Source: Saprospiraceae bacterium
Lineage (GTDB): Bacteria; Bacteroidota; Bacteroidia; Chitinophagales; Saprospiraceae
Direction of reading: 5' to 3'
NCBI GenBank assembly: GCA_020631545.1
Contig: JAHDHB010000001.1
Coordinates: 7,590-42,572 of the forward strand
DNA: 34,983 nt
Below, piece after piece: positions 26,821 through 34,983 of the stretch; position 1 is the stretch's first letter; each line of letters begins with the position of its first letter. Below the pieces are notes generated by a model. It made no database searches and had not been told where the DNA came from. It saw only the letters and a list, made by a program, of their open reading frames with translations. A program made the position numbers and the translations under genes.

Positions 26821-29199
26821 TTATTCGGATTTTTCAATCGAGGAAATCCTCACCTCAAAATTATCCATTCGAATAGGTGCATCCCCCAAATTCAAGCCAT
26901 AAACTTTTAATATCACTCCTTGATTTTCAAACAATTCAACAGGAATTTTCGTTTCAAGATAAACCATTCCCCACGTTTTATCTTGTGTCAAAGTTCTAGG
27001 AATATTCACCGTTTGATAGTGCAACGATTTGCCTTTTTCTTCCAAACTCAACACTAAATTTGCCCTAGCACGAGGCGATTTCCAACATCTCGCCTTGGCT
27101 ATAATTTTAACGCTAGCAGCAGAATCCAACAACAAACTATCCAAGGGGTAGATAAATGTAGGCGAATAGGTCTGAGCGCCTAAAAATATAGCTTGTTGAC
27201 CAGCATAAACGACTTTGTCATCTAGTAAATCCGTTCTTGGAGTCCAATAGTTCACTCCTTGCTCGAAGTCATTTTTTGAAGAAAGCAATAATTTTTCCCG
27301 AACTACTTCTGTGGTATCTTTTTGGAATAAAGAAAAATCGTCAAAGAGCATCAATTCCCAGCGCAAACCAATTTTCTCCTTCACTACATCATAATTCGTA
27401 CATGTAAATCGGATTTTTTCAACTTGCGGTTCTAGAACTGCCATTTCGGGACGCCGAATGAAAGGATTTACCCAAATCCCAGAAGGCATAGAAGAGGGAC
27501 TCAAACGGTAACTAAGTTCCTGACCATCTGACAATAAGTAGTCGATGTAAAACGCTTCATCTTTATAAACCTTACTTTTCAACCATCGCAAAAACGTACC
27601 TTCGACCTCAAGTCCTACACGCAAAATTTCTCCTTGTTTTTTAGGAATATCTATCCATTCATCCCAAGCAGCTTCTTGCTCATAGGTGTTTGACTCCTTA
27701 ACGATTGCAGCCTTTTCCTTCTTCTTAAATAGTAAAACTTTAGTCTCTTTTCTTAGCAGTTCGTAGTGCCTAAAAATACTTAGGACGGTATGAGGTTCTT
27801 CATTCAATAAATATTTTTTATCCGTAGAGGGAAATGTACCTCCCCTTCGGTCATCTTCCAAGTGCCACAGCAGGAATTCAGGTGCTTTGTCCGAAGCAAA
27901 ATGACGAGCATTCAACTTATCCAGCTCTTCATTAAATCGCAAATACTGCAAGGTGGGACGAGGTTGCCAATTCAAATCATTCGCAGGAATATAGGCCAAT
28001 TCCCAAGGGTATGCATCCACCGTTTGCCCACCGATTTGCTCCTTCATAGAAGCAGATAATTCTAAGGATTTCAAAGCTTTAGCAGATTCCTTCTGTGCTT
28101 GCTTTTCTATTAAATCAATGTTGTTTAATAAATGAATCGTTTTATTGACTTTGAATAACGCCCAATTCCGCTCAAAATATCCGTGAACATTCGGGATATT
28201 CAAGTAAAAACATAGCAGGGAAAAACCCATTACCAACACGGGTAAAGGTCGGAGTACTTTACTGACAACCACGACAAAAGCATAGAAGAGCAGCAAAAAA
28301 CTAAAAAAGGCTTGAACATGGGAAACATCTTCTCGTATCATTCCATGTTTCCAAGCAGCAAAAAGCGGCATCGCAAAAACTAAATACAATAGAAAAACAA
28401 GTTTATTCCTTAATAGAAAGGGTAAACTCGCCCAAAGGATAAATGCTAGCCCTATCAACCACCAATTATTCGTAGGATATAAGGCAAAACCTGAAAGTCC
28501 TTTCCCCACGATTTGTGCCGTACCTGACCAAAAATGAAGTAAAGCACTAAAATCCTTAAACAGCAATAAACCTATGACTACCAAGGTTATGCTATAGGAC
28601 AACATAAATACTATCACCGTTTTCCAATCCTTTTCTACTAACCATAAGTACGCACTGTAAACACAGATGATCGAAAAAGTGATAACACCTATAGATGATT
28701 TGATGTAAAATCCGACTGCGGCAAATAATATGGCAGGCAATAACCAAGCAAAACGCTTAGTTTTATGGTGTAACAAAACCGCTGCGACGAGTAATCCCGT
28801 TAAAATAAAATCCAAAGACAAAAAGCCAACCAGAAAAAACACTAATAGACTATATAACAACCACTTGCTCCTATCGATTATCCGTCCAATCCAAAGGAAA
28901 TAAAAGAGAAAAAAACTACGCAATATAGCCGAAAACAACAAGCCTAGTTTAAAATTCTGCCCAATCGGTAGCGGATCTTTCAAAAATCCCAAAGGCCCAT
29001 AAGTAAACGTTAGCTGACCAAAGGAAGCCGTATCTTGATGAAATAGCTCATTTAATGCCCAAAAACACGAAATATCTAACCCTACACCATATATTGGGAT
29101 ATGCCAAGGAAAAGCACAAAACAATATGAGCATGCTTCCGAGAAGGGTAAAAGCTAAATCCTTTAGCAGTTGCTTAGAATATGTTTGATGTTTTTTCAA
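26821..29199 (-). CDS. Large multi-TM membrane protein, possibly GT-C-like, with soluble C-terminal domain
   Basis: 792 aa; many hydrophobic helices in the first half (FTLLGSMLILFCAFPW, LLYSLLVFFLVGFLSLDFILTGLLVAAVLL) and a soluble C-terminal half; enzymatic family not recognised with certainty. Confidence 0.6.
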   Translation of the reverse strand: MKKHQTYSKQLLKDLAFTLLGSMLILFCAFPWHIPIYGVGLDISCFWALNELFHQDTASFGQLTFTYGPLGFLKDPLPIGQNFKLGLLFSAILRSFFLFYFLWIGRIIDRSKWLLYSLLVFFLVGFLSLDFILTGLLVAAVLLHHKTKRFAWLLPAILFAAVGFYIKSSIGVITFSIICVYSAYLWLVEKDWKTVIVFMLSYSITLVVIGLLLFKDFSALLHFWSGTAQIVGKGLSGFALYPTNNWWLIGLAFILWASLPFLLRNKLVFLLYLVFAMPLFAAWKHGMIREDVSHVQAFFSFLLLFYAFVVVVSKVLRPLPVLVMGFSLLCFYLNIPNVHGYFERNWALFKVNKTIHLLNNIDLIEKQAQKESAKALKSLELSASMKEQIGGQTVDAYPWELAYIPANDLNWQPRPTLQYLRFNEELDKLNARHFASDKAPEFLLWHLEDDRRGGTFPSTDKKYLLNEEPHTVLSIFRHYELLRKETKVLLFKKKEKAAIVKESNTYEQEAAWDEWIDIPKKQGEILRVGLEVEGTFLRWLKSKVYKDEAFYIDYLLSDGQELSYRLSPSSMPSGIWVNPFIRRPEMAVLEPQVEKIRFTCTNYDVVKEKIGLRWELMLFDDFSLFQKDTTEVVREKLLLSSKNDFEQGVNYWTPRTDLLDDKVVYAGQQAIFLGAQTYSPTFIYPLDSLLLDSAASVKIIAKARCWKSPRARANLVLSLEEKGKSLHYQTVNIPRTLTQDKTWGMVYLETKIPVELFENQGVILKVYGLNLGDAPIRMDNFEVRISSIEKSE

Positions 29200-29370
29200 T
29201 AAATAGCTTTTTTAATCACAAGTAACCTGTTACAAAAGTGCGAAGCACTCCTCTCCAAGCACCTACTTTTTTGAACACAAATAGGCGGATATGAATCCAA
29301 ATTCCCCAAATGAATTCGGGTACAACAGAAATGCTTCCACCATACTAACAAATACCTCAAGCAAAATGCG

Positions 29371-29378
29371 TAACTTTG
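29371..29378 (+). promoter_or_regulatory. Candidate -7 box upstream of the FAD oxidoreductase gene
   Basis: TAACTTTG(C) matches TAnnTTTG(C), 69 bp upstream of the ATG. Confidence 0.45.
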
Positions 29379-29446
29379 CGCGCAAAATAAGCATTTAATC
29401 TGTAACGATAGGGAAAAACTCCTTACGTTATTCAATACATAAATAA

Positions 29447-30874
29447 ATGAAAGTAGCCGTTATCGGTGCTGGTCCAGCGGGAATTACTGCCGCTTATGTC
29501 CTTACTAAACGTGGAATTTCGGTCGATCTCTATGAAGCTAGTGACGAAGTAGGTGGTATGTCTAAAACCATTGACCTTTGGAATCAAAAAGTGGATATTG
29601 GTCCTCATCGTTTTTTTAGTAACGACTTAAGAGTGAATGAGCTATGGCTAGAAGTAGCTGGAGAAGATTATGAAATGGTGGATCGCTTGACTCGCATTTA
29701 TTACAAGAAAAAATTCTTCTATTATCCTTTAAAGCCCTTCAATGCCCTTTTCAACCTTGGGCCCATCAAAGCGGCCATTTGCTTAGGGAGTTATGTGTTG
29801 GAACGCCTCAAACCTACTCCTCAAGATGGCTCTTTTGAAAATTGGGTGACAAGTCGTTTTGGCCGACGTCTTTTTGAAATCTTCTTCAAAACCTATAGTG
29901 AAAAGCTATGGGGAATTTCCTGTAAAGAGCTAGATGCTGATTTTGCAGCACAGCGAATCAAAAAACTTTCCTTATTTAGTGCTATCATCAATGCTTTTCT
30001 TGGGGGGAGAGGAAATAAACACAAAACGCTTGTCGATCAATTTGCTTATCCAACAGAAGGAACAGGCATGATCTATAAAAGAATGGCGGAATACATCCAA
30101 GCCAATGGCGGACAAGTACACATGAAGTGCCCCGTAAAACAAGTACACACCGAGCAGCAAGTTGCCAAGGCTTTGACACTTGAAGATGGAACGTACAAAA
30201 CCTACGACCACATCATTTCGTCCATGCCTTTAACGCTCTTAGTCAACCGACTAAATGAAGCACCAGCACCTGTAAAAGAAGCTGTTAACTCCCTGAAATT
30301 CAGAGACACTGTTCTCGTATATTTAAAAGTAGAAAGCACGGATACTTTTCCTGATAATTGGCTATACGTCCATTCTCCTGACCTAAGAATGGGGCGTGTG
30401 ACGAACTTTAGAAACTGGGTGCCTCAGCTCTACGGAGAAGAAAAAAGTACCATTCTAGTCCTAGAATATTGGTGCTATCGAGATAAAGATGAGTTTTGGA
30501 AATGGGAGGACGAACGCTTGATCGATTTGGCAAAAAAGGAAATTCGTGCCACTGGTTTGATAGGAAAATCAGACATCTCTGCTGGTCATATTTACCGAAT
30601 CCCTCGTTGCTATCCCGTTTATAATCAAGGCTATAAAGAACGTCTAGAGCCTGTTGTAGATTACTTAAAAACGGTAAAAAATCTTTCGGTTATAGGGCGT
30701 TATGGCGCTTTTAAGTACAACAACCAAGATCATAGTATTTTGATGGGATTACTAGCGGCAGAAGGCTTAGCCACAGGAAAAGCAACTAATCTTTGGGATA
30801 TCAACACGGATTACGATACTTATCAAGAAGCCTCTGTTATCACCAAAACCGGTCTCCAAAAATTGGACGCTTAA
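29447..30874 (+). CDS. FAD/NAD(P)-dependent oxidoreductase of the UDP-galactopyranose mutase/protoporphyrinogen oxidase-like superfamily
   Basis: 475 aa; VAVIGAGPAGITAAYVLTKRGISVDLYEASDEVGGMSKT dinucleotide-binding motif; IDLWNQKVDIGPHRFFS; C-terminal IGRYGAFKYNNQDHSILMGLLAAEGL. Confidence 0.85.
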   Translation: MKVAVIGAGPAGITAAYVLTKRGISVDLYEASDEVGGMSKTIDLWNQKVDIGPHRFFSNDLRVNELWLEVAGEDYEMVDRLTRIYYKKKFFYYPLKPFNALFNLGPIKAAICLGSYVLERLKPTPQDGSFENWVTSRFGRRLFEIFFKTYSEKLWGISCKELDADFAAQRIKKLSLFSAIINAFLGGRGNKHKTLVDQFAYPTEGTGMIYKRMAEYIQANGGQVHMKCPVKQVHTEQQVAKALTLEDGTYKTYDHIISSMPLTLLVNRLNEAPAPVKEAVNSLKFRDTVLVYLKVESTDTFPDNWLYVHSPDLRMGRVTNFRNWVPQLYGEEKSTILVLEYWCYRDKDEFWKWEDERLIDLAKKEIRATGLIGKSDISAGHIYRIPRCYPVYNQGYKERLEPVVDYLKTVKNLSVIGRYGAFKYNNQDHSILMGLLAAEGLATGKATNLWDINTDYDTYQEASVITKTGLQKLDA

Positions 30875-30941
30875 GGCTAAAAAACATGCTCAAACACACC
30901 AAAACACCAAGCAGAAGCATCCATAAAAGTAGCAATACCGC

Positions 30942-30949
30942 TAATTTTG
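30942..30949 (+). promoter_or_regulatory. Candidate -7 box upstream of the DUF4837-like gene
   Basis: TAATTTTG matches TAnnTTTG, 38 bp upstream of the ATG. Confidence 0.4.
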
Positions 30950-30986
30950 TAATTTGGCCATCGTTAACGACAAAACATAAATAACC

Positions 30987-32069
30987 ATGTTTCTCTATAA
31001 AAAATCCATCCTATTCCTCTTAGTAGTCGCAACACTAATGCTTTGCCTATCAAGCTGTAGTGAATCGCAACGTAAAGGTTTTGAAATCAAAAACAACGCA
31101 CTTGGCAAGGCGGGTGCAGTACTGGTTGTGGCAGAAGATAATCTTTGGAATGGCATGCTCGGCGATTCTGTCCGGAATTTCTTGGAAAAACCTTTTGGAG
31201 TCTTACCGCAAAATGAACCTTCGTTTGACATCAAGCACGTTGCAGGCGAAAAATTTAAAGGTTTTAATAAAGAGTTTCGCGCCATCGTCATGCTTGCTGT
31301 ACTTTCGGATGGACAAAATGCCTCTCGTCAACTCATTGAACTCCTAGGCCCTGAACGCGTCGAAAAGGCAAAGACGGATACTTCTTTTAATTCCATCATG
31401 CTTGAAGATTTATGGGCGAAGGGCCAAAAAATATTTTTCTTCTTTGGCCAAACGGAAGCTCAAGTAGCCGACGCCTTTTCCAAACGCCAACAAACCGTCA
31501 TCAATACGGTTTCAGCAATGGATGTTATTCAGCTTAACGCCAATAACTATCAAGGGGGGAAAAATGAGTTGTTGAATAAAAAAATCAGTGAAGACTTGGG
31601 TGTCAACATTACTTTACCCAGCAATTTTGAACTCGCCGTTTATGATAGCCTCAACCAAGCCATGTGGGTGAGAAAAGAGACCGGCAGTACCAGTAATAAT
31701 GTCTTGATTCAAACCATTCCTTACAAGGAACAAAGCCAATTGACAAGAGAAAATCTTATCGCTATTCGGGACAGCCTAGGAAAAAACTACATCACTTCTG
31801 CCGCTGAAGATGCTTATATGATGACGGACAAGAAAAACCTCGAAATCCGATACAATGAGTTGCAAGTCAATAATAATTTTGCTATTCATGCTCAAGGTAT
31901 TTGGAAGCTACACAATGATTTTATGGGAGGTCCGTTCACAAGTTATCTCGTACATCATCAAGATGGAGGAAAACTCGTTTTCATTGATGGTTTTGTCCAT
32001 GCTCCAGGGAAGCCTAAGCGACCGCTTCTTCAACAAATGGACTTGATTATCAATAGTATTAATTTTTAA
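30987..32069 (+). CDS. DUF4837-like lipoprotein
   Basis: 360 aa; lipobox LMLCLSSCSES; GAVLVVAEDNLWNGMLGDSVRNFLEKPFGVLPQNEPSFDIKHV and HNDFMGGPFTSYLVHHQDGGKLVFIDGFVHAPGKPKRPLLQQMDLI resemble this Bacteroidota-specific family. Confidence 0.75.
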   Translation: MFLYKKSILFLLVVATLMLCLSSCSESQRKGFEIKNNALGKAGAVLVVAEDNLWNGMLGDSVRNFLEKPFGVLPQNEPSFDIKHVAGEKFKGFNKEFRAIVMLAVLSDGQNASRQLIELLGPERVEKAKTDTSFNSIMLEDLWAKGQKIFFFFGQTEAQVADAFSKRQQTVINTVSAMDVIQLNANNYQGGKNELLNKKISEDLGVNITLPSNFELAVYDSLNQAMWVRKETGSTSNNVLIQTIPYKEQSQLTRENLIAIRDSLGKNYITSAAEDAYMMTDKKNLEIRYNELQVNNNFAIHAQGIWKLHNDFMGGPFTSYLVHHQDGGKLVFIDGFVHAPGKPKRPLLQQMDLIINSINF

Positions 32070-32111
32070 TGGCGGATTTTGAACCACATAAGAGATTTAA
32101 GAACCTAAGAG

Positions 32112-32240
32112 TTTTCGACGCTGTCGCTTGAAAAGACACCTTGACAAAGGACATAGGACAAAAGACAATCTTCATTAGCTATTGGGATTTATTTTTTTTG
32201 TCAAAAAATTATCGTGAAAAGTCACACGATGCGAGAAAAC
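32112..32240 (+). repeat. Copy 2 of dispersed intergenic repeat
   Basis: TTTTCGACGCTGTCGCTTGAAAAGACACCTTGACAAAGGACATAGGACAAAAGACAATCTTCA, direct-orientation match to 10957 onward. Confidence 0.8.
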
Positions 32241-32303
32241 CAAAGGGGGAATAAGCTTTGACGAAATAAAATCGACGTTGAAGAACCTATAAGTAGTATA
32301 ATT

Positions 32304-33341
32304 ATGGACGTAAAACGCACGGAACTTGGACAGTTGGGAGAATTTGGACTTATTGAACATTTGACCAATGGCCATTCTCCAAGAAACAAATCGACGATAA
32401 AGGGCATTGGAGATGATGCAGCGGTATTGGATCATGAAAATTTCCAAACGGTTGTTTCTACCGATATTATGGTCGAAAGCATCCATTTTGATTTGGGCTA
32501 TACGCCTCTAAAACACTTGGGGTACAAGGCGGTAGTATCAAATTTGAGTGATATCTATGCCATGAATGCTACGCCTAAACAAATCACCGTTTCCCTAGCG
32601 ATTTCAAATCGTTTTTCGGTCGAAGCTTTGGAAGAACTTTATGCAGGTATTTATAAGGCTTGCGATTATTATAACGTTGATCTTATCGGAGGAGATACCA
32701 CATCTTCCCTTAAGGGGCTTTTCATTTCCATTACAGCCATAGGCCAAGGAGAAAAGGATAAATTGGTTTACCGAAATGGGGCTAAAGTAGGGGATTTGTT
32801 ATGTGTTTCTGGTGATTTGGGTGCAGCCTATCTAGGCCTCCAAATTCTAGAACGTGAAAAACACATCTACAAGGATTTCCCAGAGATGCAACCCGTTTTA
32901 GAAGGCAATGATTACATTCTACAGCGTCAATTGAAGCCAGAAGCAAGACGAGATATTATCGACCAATTTGCTAAATCGCAGCTCGTACCTACGTCCATGA
33001 TCGACGTTTCTGATGGTTTGGCCTCTGAGATTAGACATCTATGCCACCAATCAAAAGTCGGTGCATTTATCGAAGAAGGAAGTGTACCAATCCACCCAGA
33101 CGCTTACCAGAAAGCCATTGATTTTCAGCACGATCCAATCACTTGTGCTTTGAGTGGTGGTGAGGATTACGAATTGCTCTTCACCATTCATCCACTTGAT
33201 GCGGATAAGGTTAAATTTATGCCCGACGTCGTTATCTTAGGGGAAATTGTAGACAAAAACGACGGCATCCACCTACATTCCAAAAGCGGTCGAAGGCATC
33301 CTATCATCGCTCAAGGATGGCAACACTTTTCTAATAGTTAA
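32304..33341 (+). CDS. thiL: Thiamine-phosphate kinase
   Basis: 345 aa; GIGDDAAVLDHENFQTVVSTDIMVESIHFDLGYTPLKHLGYKAVVSNLSDIYAM, GGDTTSS, SMIDVSDGLASEIRHL, ALSGGEDYELLFT. Confidence 0.95.
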   Translation: MDVKRTELGQLGEFGLIEHLTNGHSPRNKSTIKGIGDDAAVLDHENFQTVVSTDIMVESIHFDLGYTPLKHLGYKAVVSNLSDIYAMNATPKQITVSLAISNRFSVEALEELYAGIYKACDYYNVDLIGGDTTSSLKGLFISITAIGQGEKDKLVYRNGAKVGDLLCVSGDLGAAYLGLQILEREKHIYKDFPEMQPVLEGNDYILQRQLKPEARRDIIDQFAKSQLVPTSMIDVSDGLASEIRHLCHQSKVGAFIEEGSVPIHPDAYQKAIDFQHDPITCALSGGEDYELLFTIHPLDADKVKFMPDVVILGEIVDKNDGIHLHSKSGRRHPIIAQGWQHFSNS

Positions 33342-33429
33342 GAGTTAGTAGGGAAGAGTTAAGAGTTGCCCTTACGGCCTATTTGATGACCTTACTCCTA
33401 ATCTCTAAGTTCCAATTCCTTTAGAAAAA

Positions 33430-34056
33430 ATGAAAAAAGTAAACGAATATTTTCCTGACCTTTCAGAGCAACAAGTAGCACGTTTTGAAGCACTTGAACC
33501 ACTCTATCGGACTTGGAATGAACAAATAAATGTAGTTTCTCGTAAAGATATTGACAACATTTACTTGCATCATGTCCTTCATTCTATGGCTATGGCCAAA
33601 GTTGTTAAATTTGTTCCGGGAACGACTGTAATTGATTTAGGGACGGGAGGTGGTTTTCCAGGTATTCCTTTAGCCATTTTATTCCCTGAAGTGAAGTTTC
33701 ATTTGATTGATGGAACTCGAAAAAAGCTAAAAGTCGTGGAGGCCGTCGCAGAAGCTCTTGAGTTAGAAAATGTGAATGTACAGCATGTTCGAGCAGAGGA
33801 ATTCAAGCAGAAAGCGGATTTTGTCGTCAGTCGTGCTGTGGCTAAATTAGATAAGCTCTTTGCTTACAGTGAGCGTCTCATCAGCAACAAGCAAAAAAAT
33901 GCCTTACCCAATGGCTTACTTGCTTTCAAAGGTGGACTTGTCAAGGAAGAAATCAAACTACTAGGACGTGGTGCGTATACGGAAATCTACCCCTTGAAAA
34001 AAATGTACAAGGAGGAATACTTCGAAGAAAAATCTATCGTGTATGTCCAATGGTAG
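33430..34056 (+). CDS. rsmG: 16S rRNA (guanine(527)-N(7))-methyltransferase
   Basis: 208 aa; WNEQINVVSRKDIDNIYLHHVLHSMAM, VIDLGTGGGFPGIPLAILFPEVKFHLIDGTRKKLKVVEAV, VVSRAVAKLDKL, LAFKGG. Confidence 0.96.
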   Translation: MKKVNEYFPDLSEQQVARFEALEPLYRTWNEQINVVSRKDIDNIYLHHVLHSMAMAKVVKFVPGTTVIDLGTGGGFPGIPLAILFPEVKFHLIDGTRKKLKVVEAVAEALELENVNVQHVRAEEFKQKADFVVSRAVAKLDKLFAYSERLISNKQKNALPNGLLAFKGGLVKEEIKLLGRGAYTEIYPLKKMYKEEYFEEKSIVYVQW

Positions 34057-34202
34057 CGAGAATTAAGAATTAGGAATGACGAATTAAGAGTTGTCGTTTT
34101 TGCTAATTATCCCCTTGATTTAATGGGAAAGGGGCTTTTGAATTTAAAGCTGCTTACAACTACAATACTTTTTCTTAGAAGTTTATAAATGCCTTGCTTT
34201 TC

Positions 34203-34283
34203 TTATTTACTAGCAAGTCGATGCATAAAATCATCTAAAGGGTAGTCGTAATTTTCGGGCAATGTAGGAATTGTACTTGACAT
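34203..34283 (-). pseudogene. Truncated N-terminal remnant of the tandem coiled-coil paralog family
   Basis: Minus translation MSSTIPTLPENYDYPLDDFMHRLASK* matches the start of the 34349..34726 protein (MSSTSPKLPENYDYPLDDFMHRLVNG); homology stops after codon 23. Confidence 0.75.
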
Positions 34284-34348
34284 TTTGCTATGAGTTGTGA
34301 TGAATTCATGTTTTTACTCGGAATAACAAATCCTTAGAATTGGACAAG

Positions 34349-34726
34349 CTAAAAGAATTTTCGTACCATTTCAATAGGAAAATTAAGGATTTGAGCAATT
34401 TCTTCCATTGAAAATCCTCTATCTGCCAATTTTTTAATGGCAGAGATTTGATCTGTTTTGATTTTTTGGGCTTCTTCTTCTGCTATTCGCTTTTCTTCTT
34501 CTGCTATTCGCTTTTCTTCTTCTGCTCTCCGTGTTCTTTTTTCTGCTCTCCGTGTTCTTTTTTCAGCTCTCCGTGTTCTTTTTTCAGCAGCTTTTCGTGC
34601 TTTTTTCTCCTTTTTACGCCCTTTTTCGACCAACTCATCAAGTCCGAAACCGTTCACAAGTCGATGCATAAAATCATCTAAAGGGTAGTCGTAATTTTCG
34701 GGTAATTTAGGACTTGTACTTGACAT
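34349..34726 (-). CDS. Short coiled-coil protein with heptad repeats and conserved C-terminal helical tail
   Basis: 125 aa; EKRTRRA x3 and EEEKRIA x2 heptads; C-terminal ISAIKKLADRGFSMEEIAQILNFPIEMVRKFF resembles the tail found on Rpn/PD-(D/E)XK-transposase-like proteins. Confidence 0.65.
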   Translation of the reverse strand: MSSTSPKLPENYDYPLDDFMHRLVNGFGLDELVEKGRKKEKKARKAAEKRTRRAEKRTRRAEKRTRRAEEEKRIAEEEKRIAEEEAQKIKTDQISAIKKLADRGFSMEEIAQILNFPIEMVRKFF

Positions 34727-34791
34727 TTTGCTGTGAATTGTGATGAATTCATGTTTTTACTCGGAATAACAAATCCTTAGAATTGGACAAG

Positions 34792-34983
34792 CTAAAAGAA
34801 TTTTCGTACCATTTCAATAGGAAAATTAAGGATTTGAGCAATTTCTTCCATTGAAAATCCTCTATCTGCCAATTTTTTAATGGCAGAGATTTGATCTGTT
34901 TTGATTTTTTGGGCTTCTTCTTCTGCTATTCGCTTTTCTTCTTCTGCTCTTCGTTTTTCTTCTTCTGCTCTTCGCTTTTCTTC
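34792..34983 (-). CDS. Third tandem paralog, C-terminal part only (runs off the window)
   Basis: Near-identical to the 3' part of 34349..34726 at about 443-bp spacing, with a different heptad set (EEEKRRA-type); truncated by window edge. Confidence 0.7.
   Translation of the reverse strand, partial: EEKRRAEEEKRRAEEEKRIAEEEAQKIKTDQISAIKKLADRGFSMEEIAQILNFPIEMVRKFF

Larger units (their letters stand above)
34207..34983. repeat. Tandem direct repeat, period about 443 bp
   Basis: CAAGTCGATGCATAAAATCATCTAAAGGGTAGTCGTAATTTTCGGG... and the following sequence through TTGATTTTTTGGGCTTCTTC recur with about 443-bp offset. Confidence 0.85.

Noticed and set aside
34480-34600. CRISPR-like short repeats
   Set aside because: The 21-bp units are contiguous with no spacers and stay in coding frame; they are heptad repeats.
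34448-34688. Two plus-strand ORFs rich in Phe/Ser/Cys over the heptad repeats
   Set aside because: Reverse-strand readings of the 21-bp repeats in 34349..34726. The minus frame gives a plausible coiled coil with conserved termini shared by tandem copies.

Overview
This looks like a chromosomal segment from a Bacteroidota bacterium, probably Saprospiria-like; the lineage is inferred from T9SS C-terminal domains, the DUF4837-like lipoprotein and TAnnTTTG-type promoter boxes. I support 16 full coding genes plus a degenerate tandem gene array at the right edge. The left and middle are rich in secreted or surface products: four proteins with type IX sorting C-termini (one an M4-type metallopeptidase), a CUB-like protein, several lipoproteins including a VWA protein, a large membrane-embedded patatin-like protein and a CheB-CheR-PAS-histidine kinase fusion. 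Housekeeping genes include a mannose-1-phosphate guanylyltransferase, prs, thiL and rsmG. I see no prophage, CRISPR array, rRNA, convincing tRNA or recognisable defence operon. The best second-look signals are mostly non-coding or repeat-based: (i) a tandem array of short coiled-coil paralogs with 21-bp heptad-encoding repeats (34.2-34.98 kb); (ii) a dispersed intergenic element present twice (about 10.96 and 32.11 kb); (iii) a compact candidate small RNA with promoter box, hairpin and terminator (about 26.19-26.29 kb, minus); (iv) a run of strong stem-loops between two minus-strand terminators (421-723). All calls come from reading the sequence and the supplied ORF track. No searches or folding programs were run.
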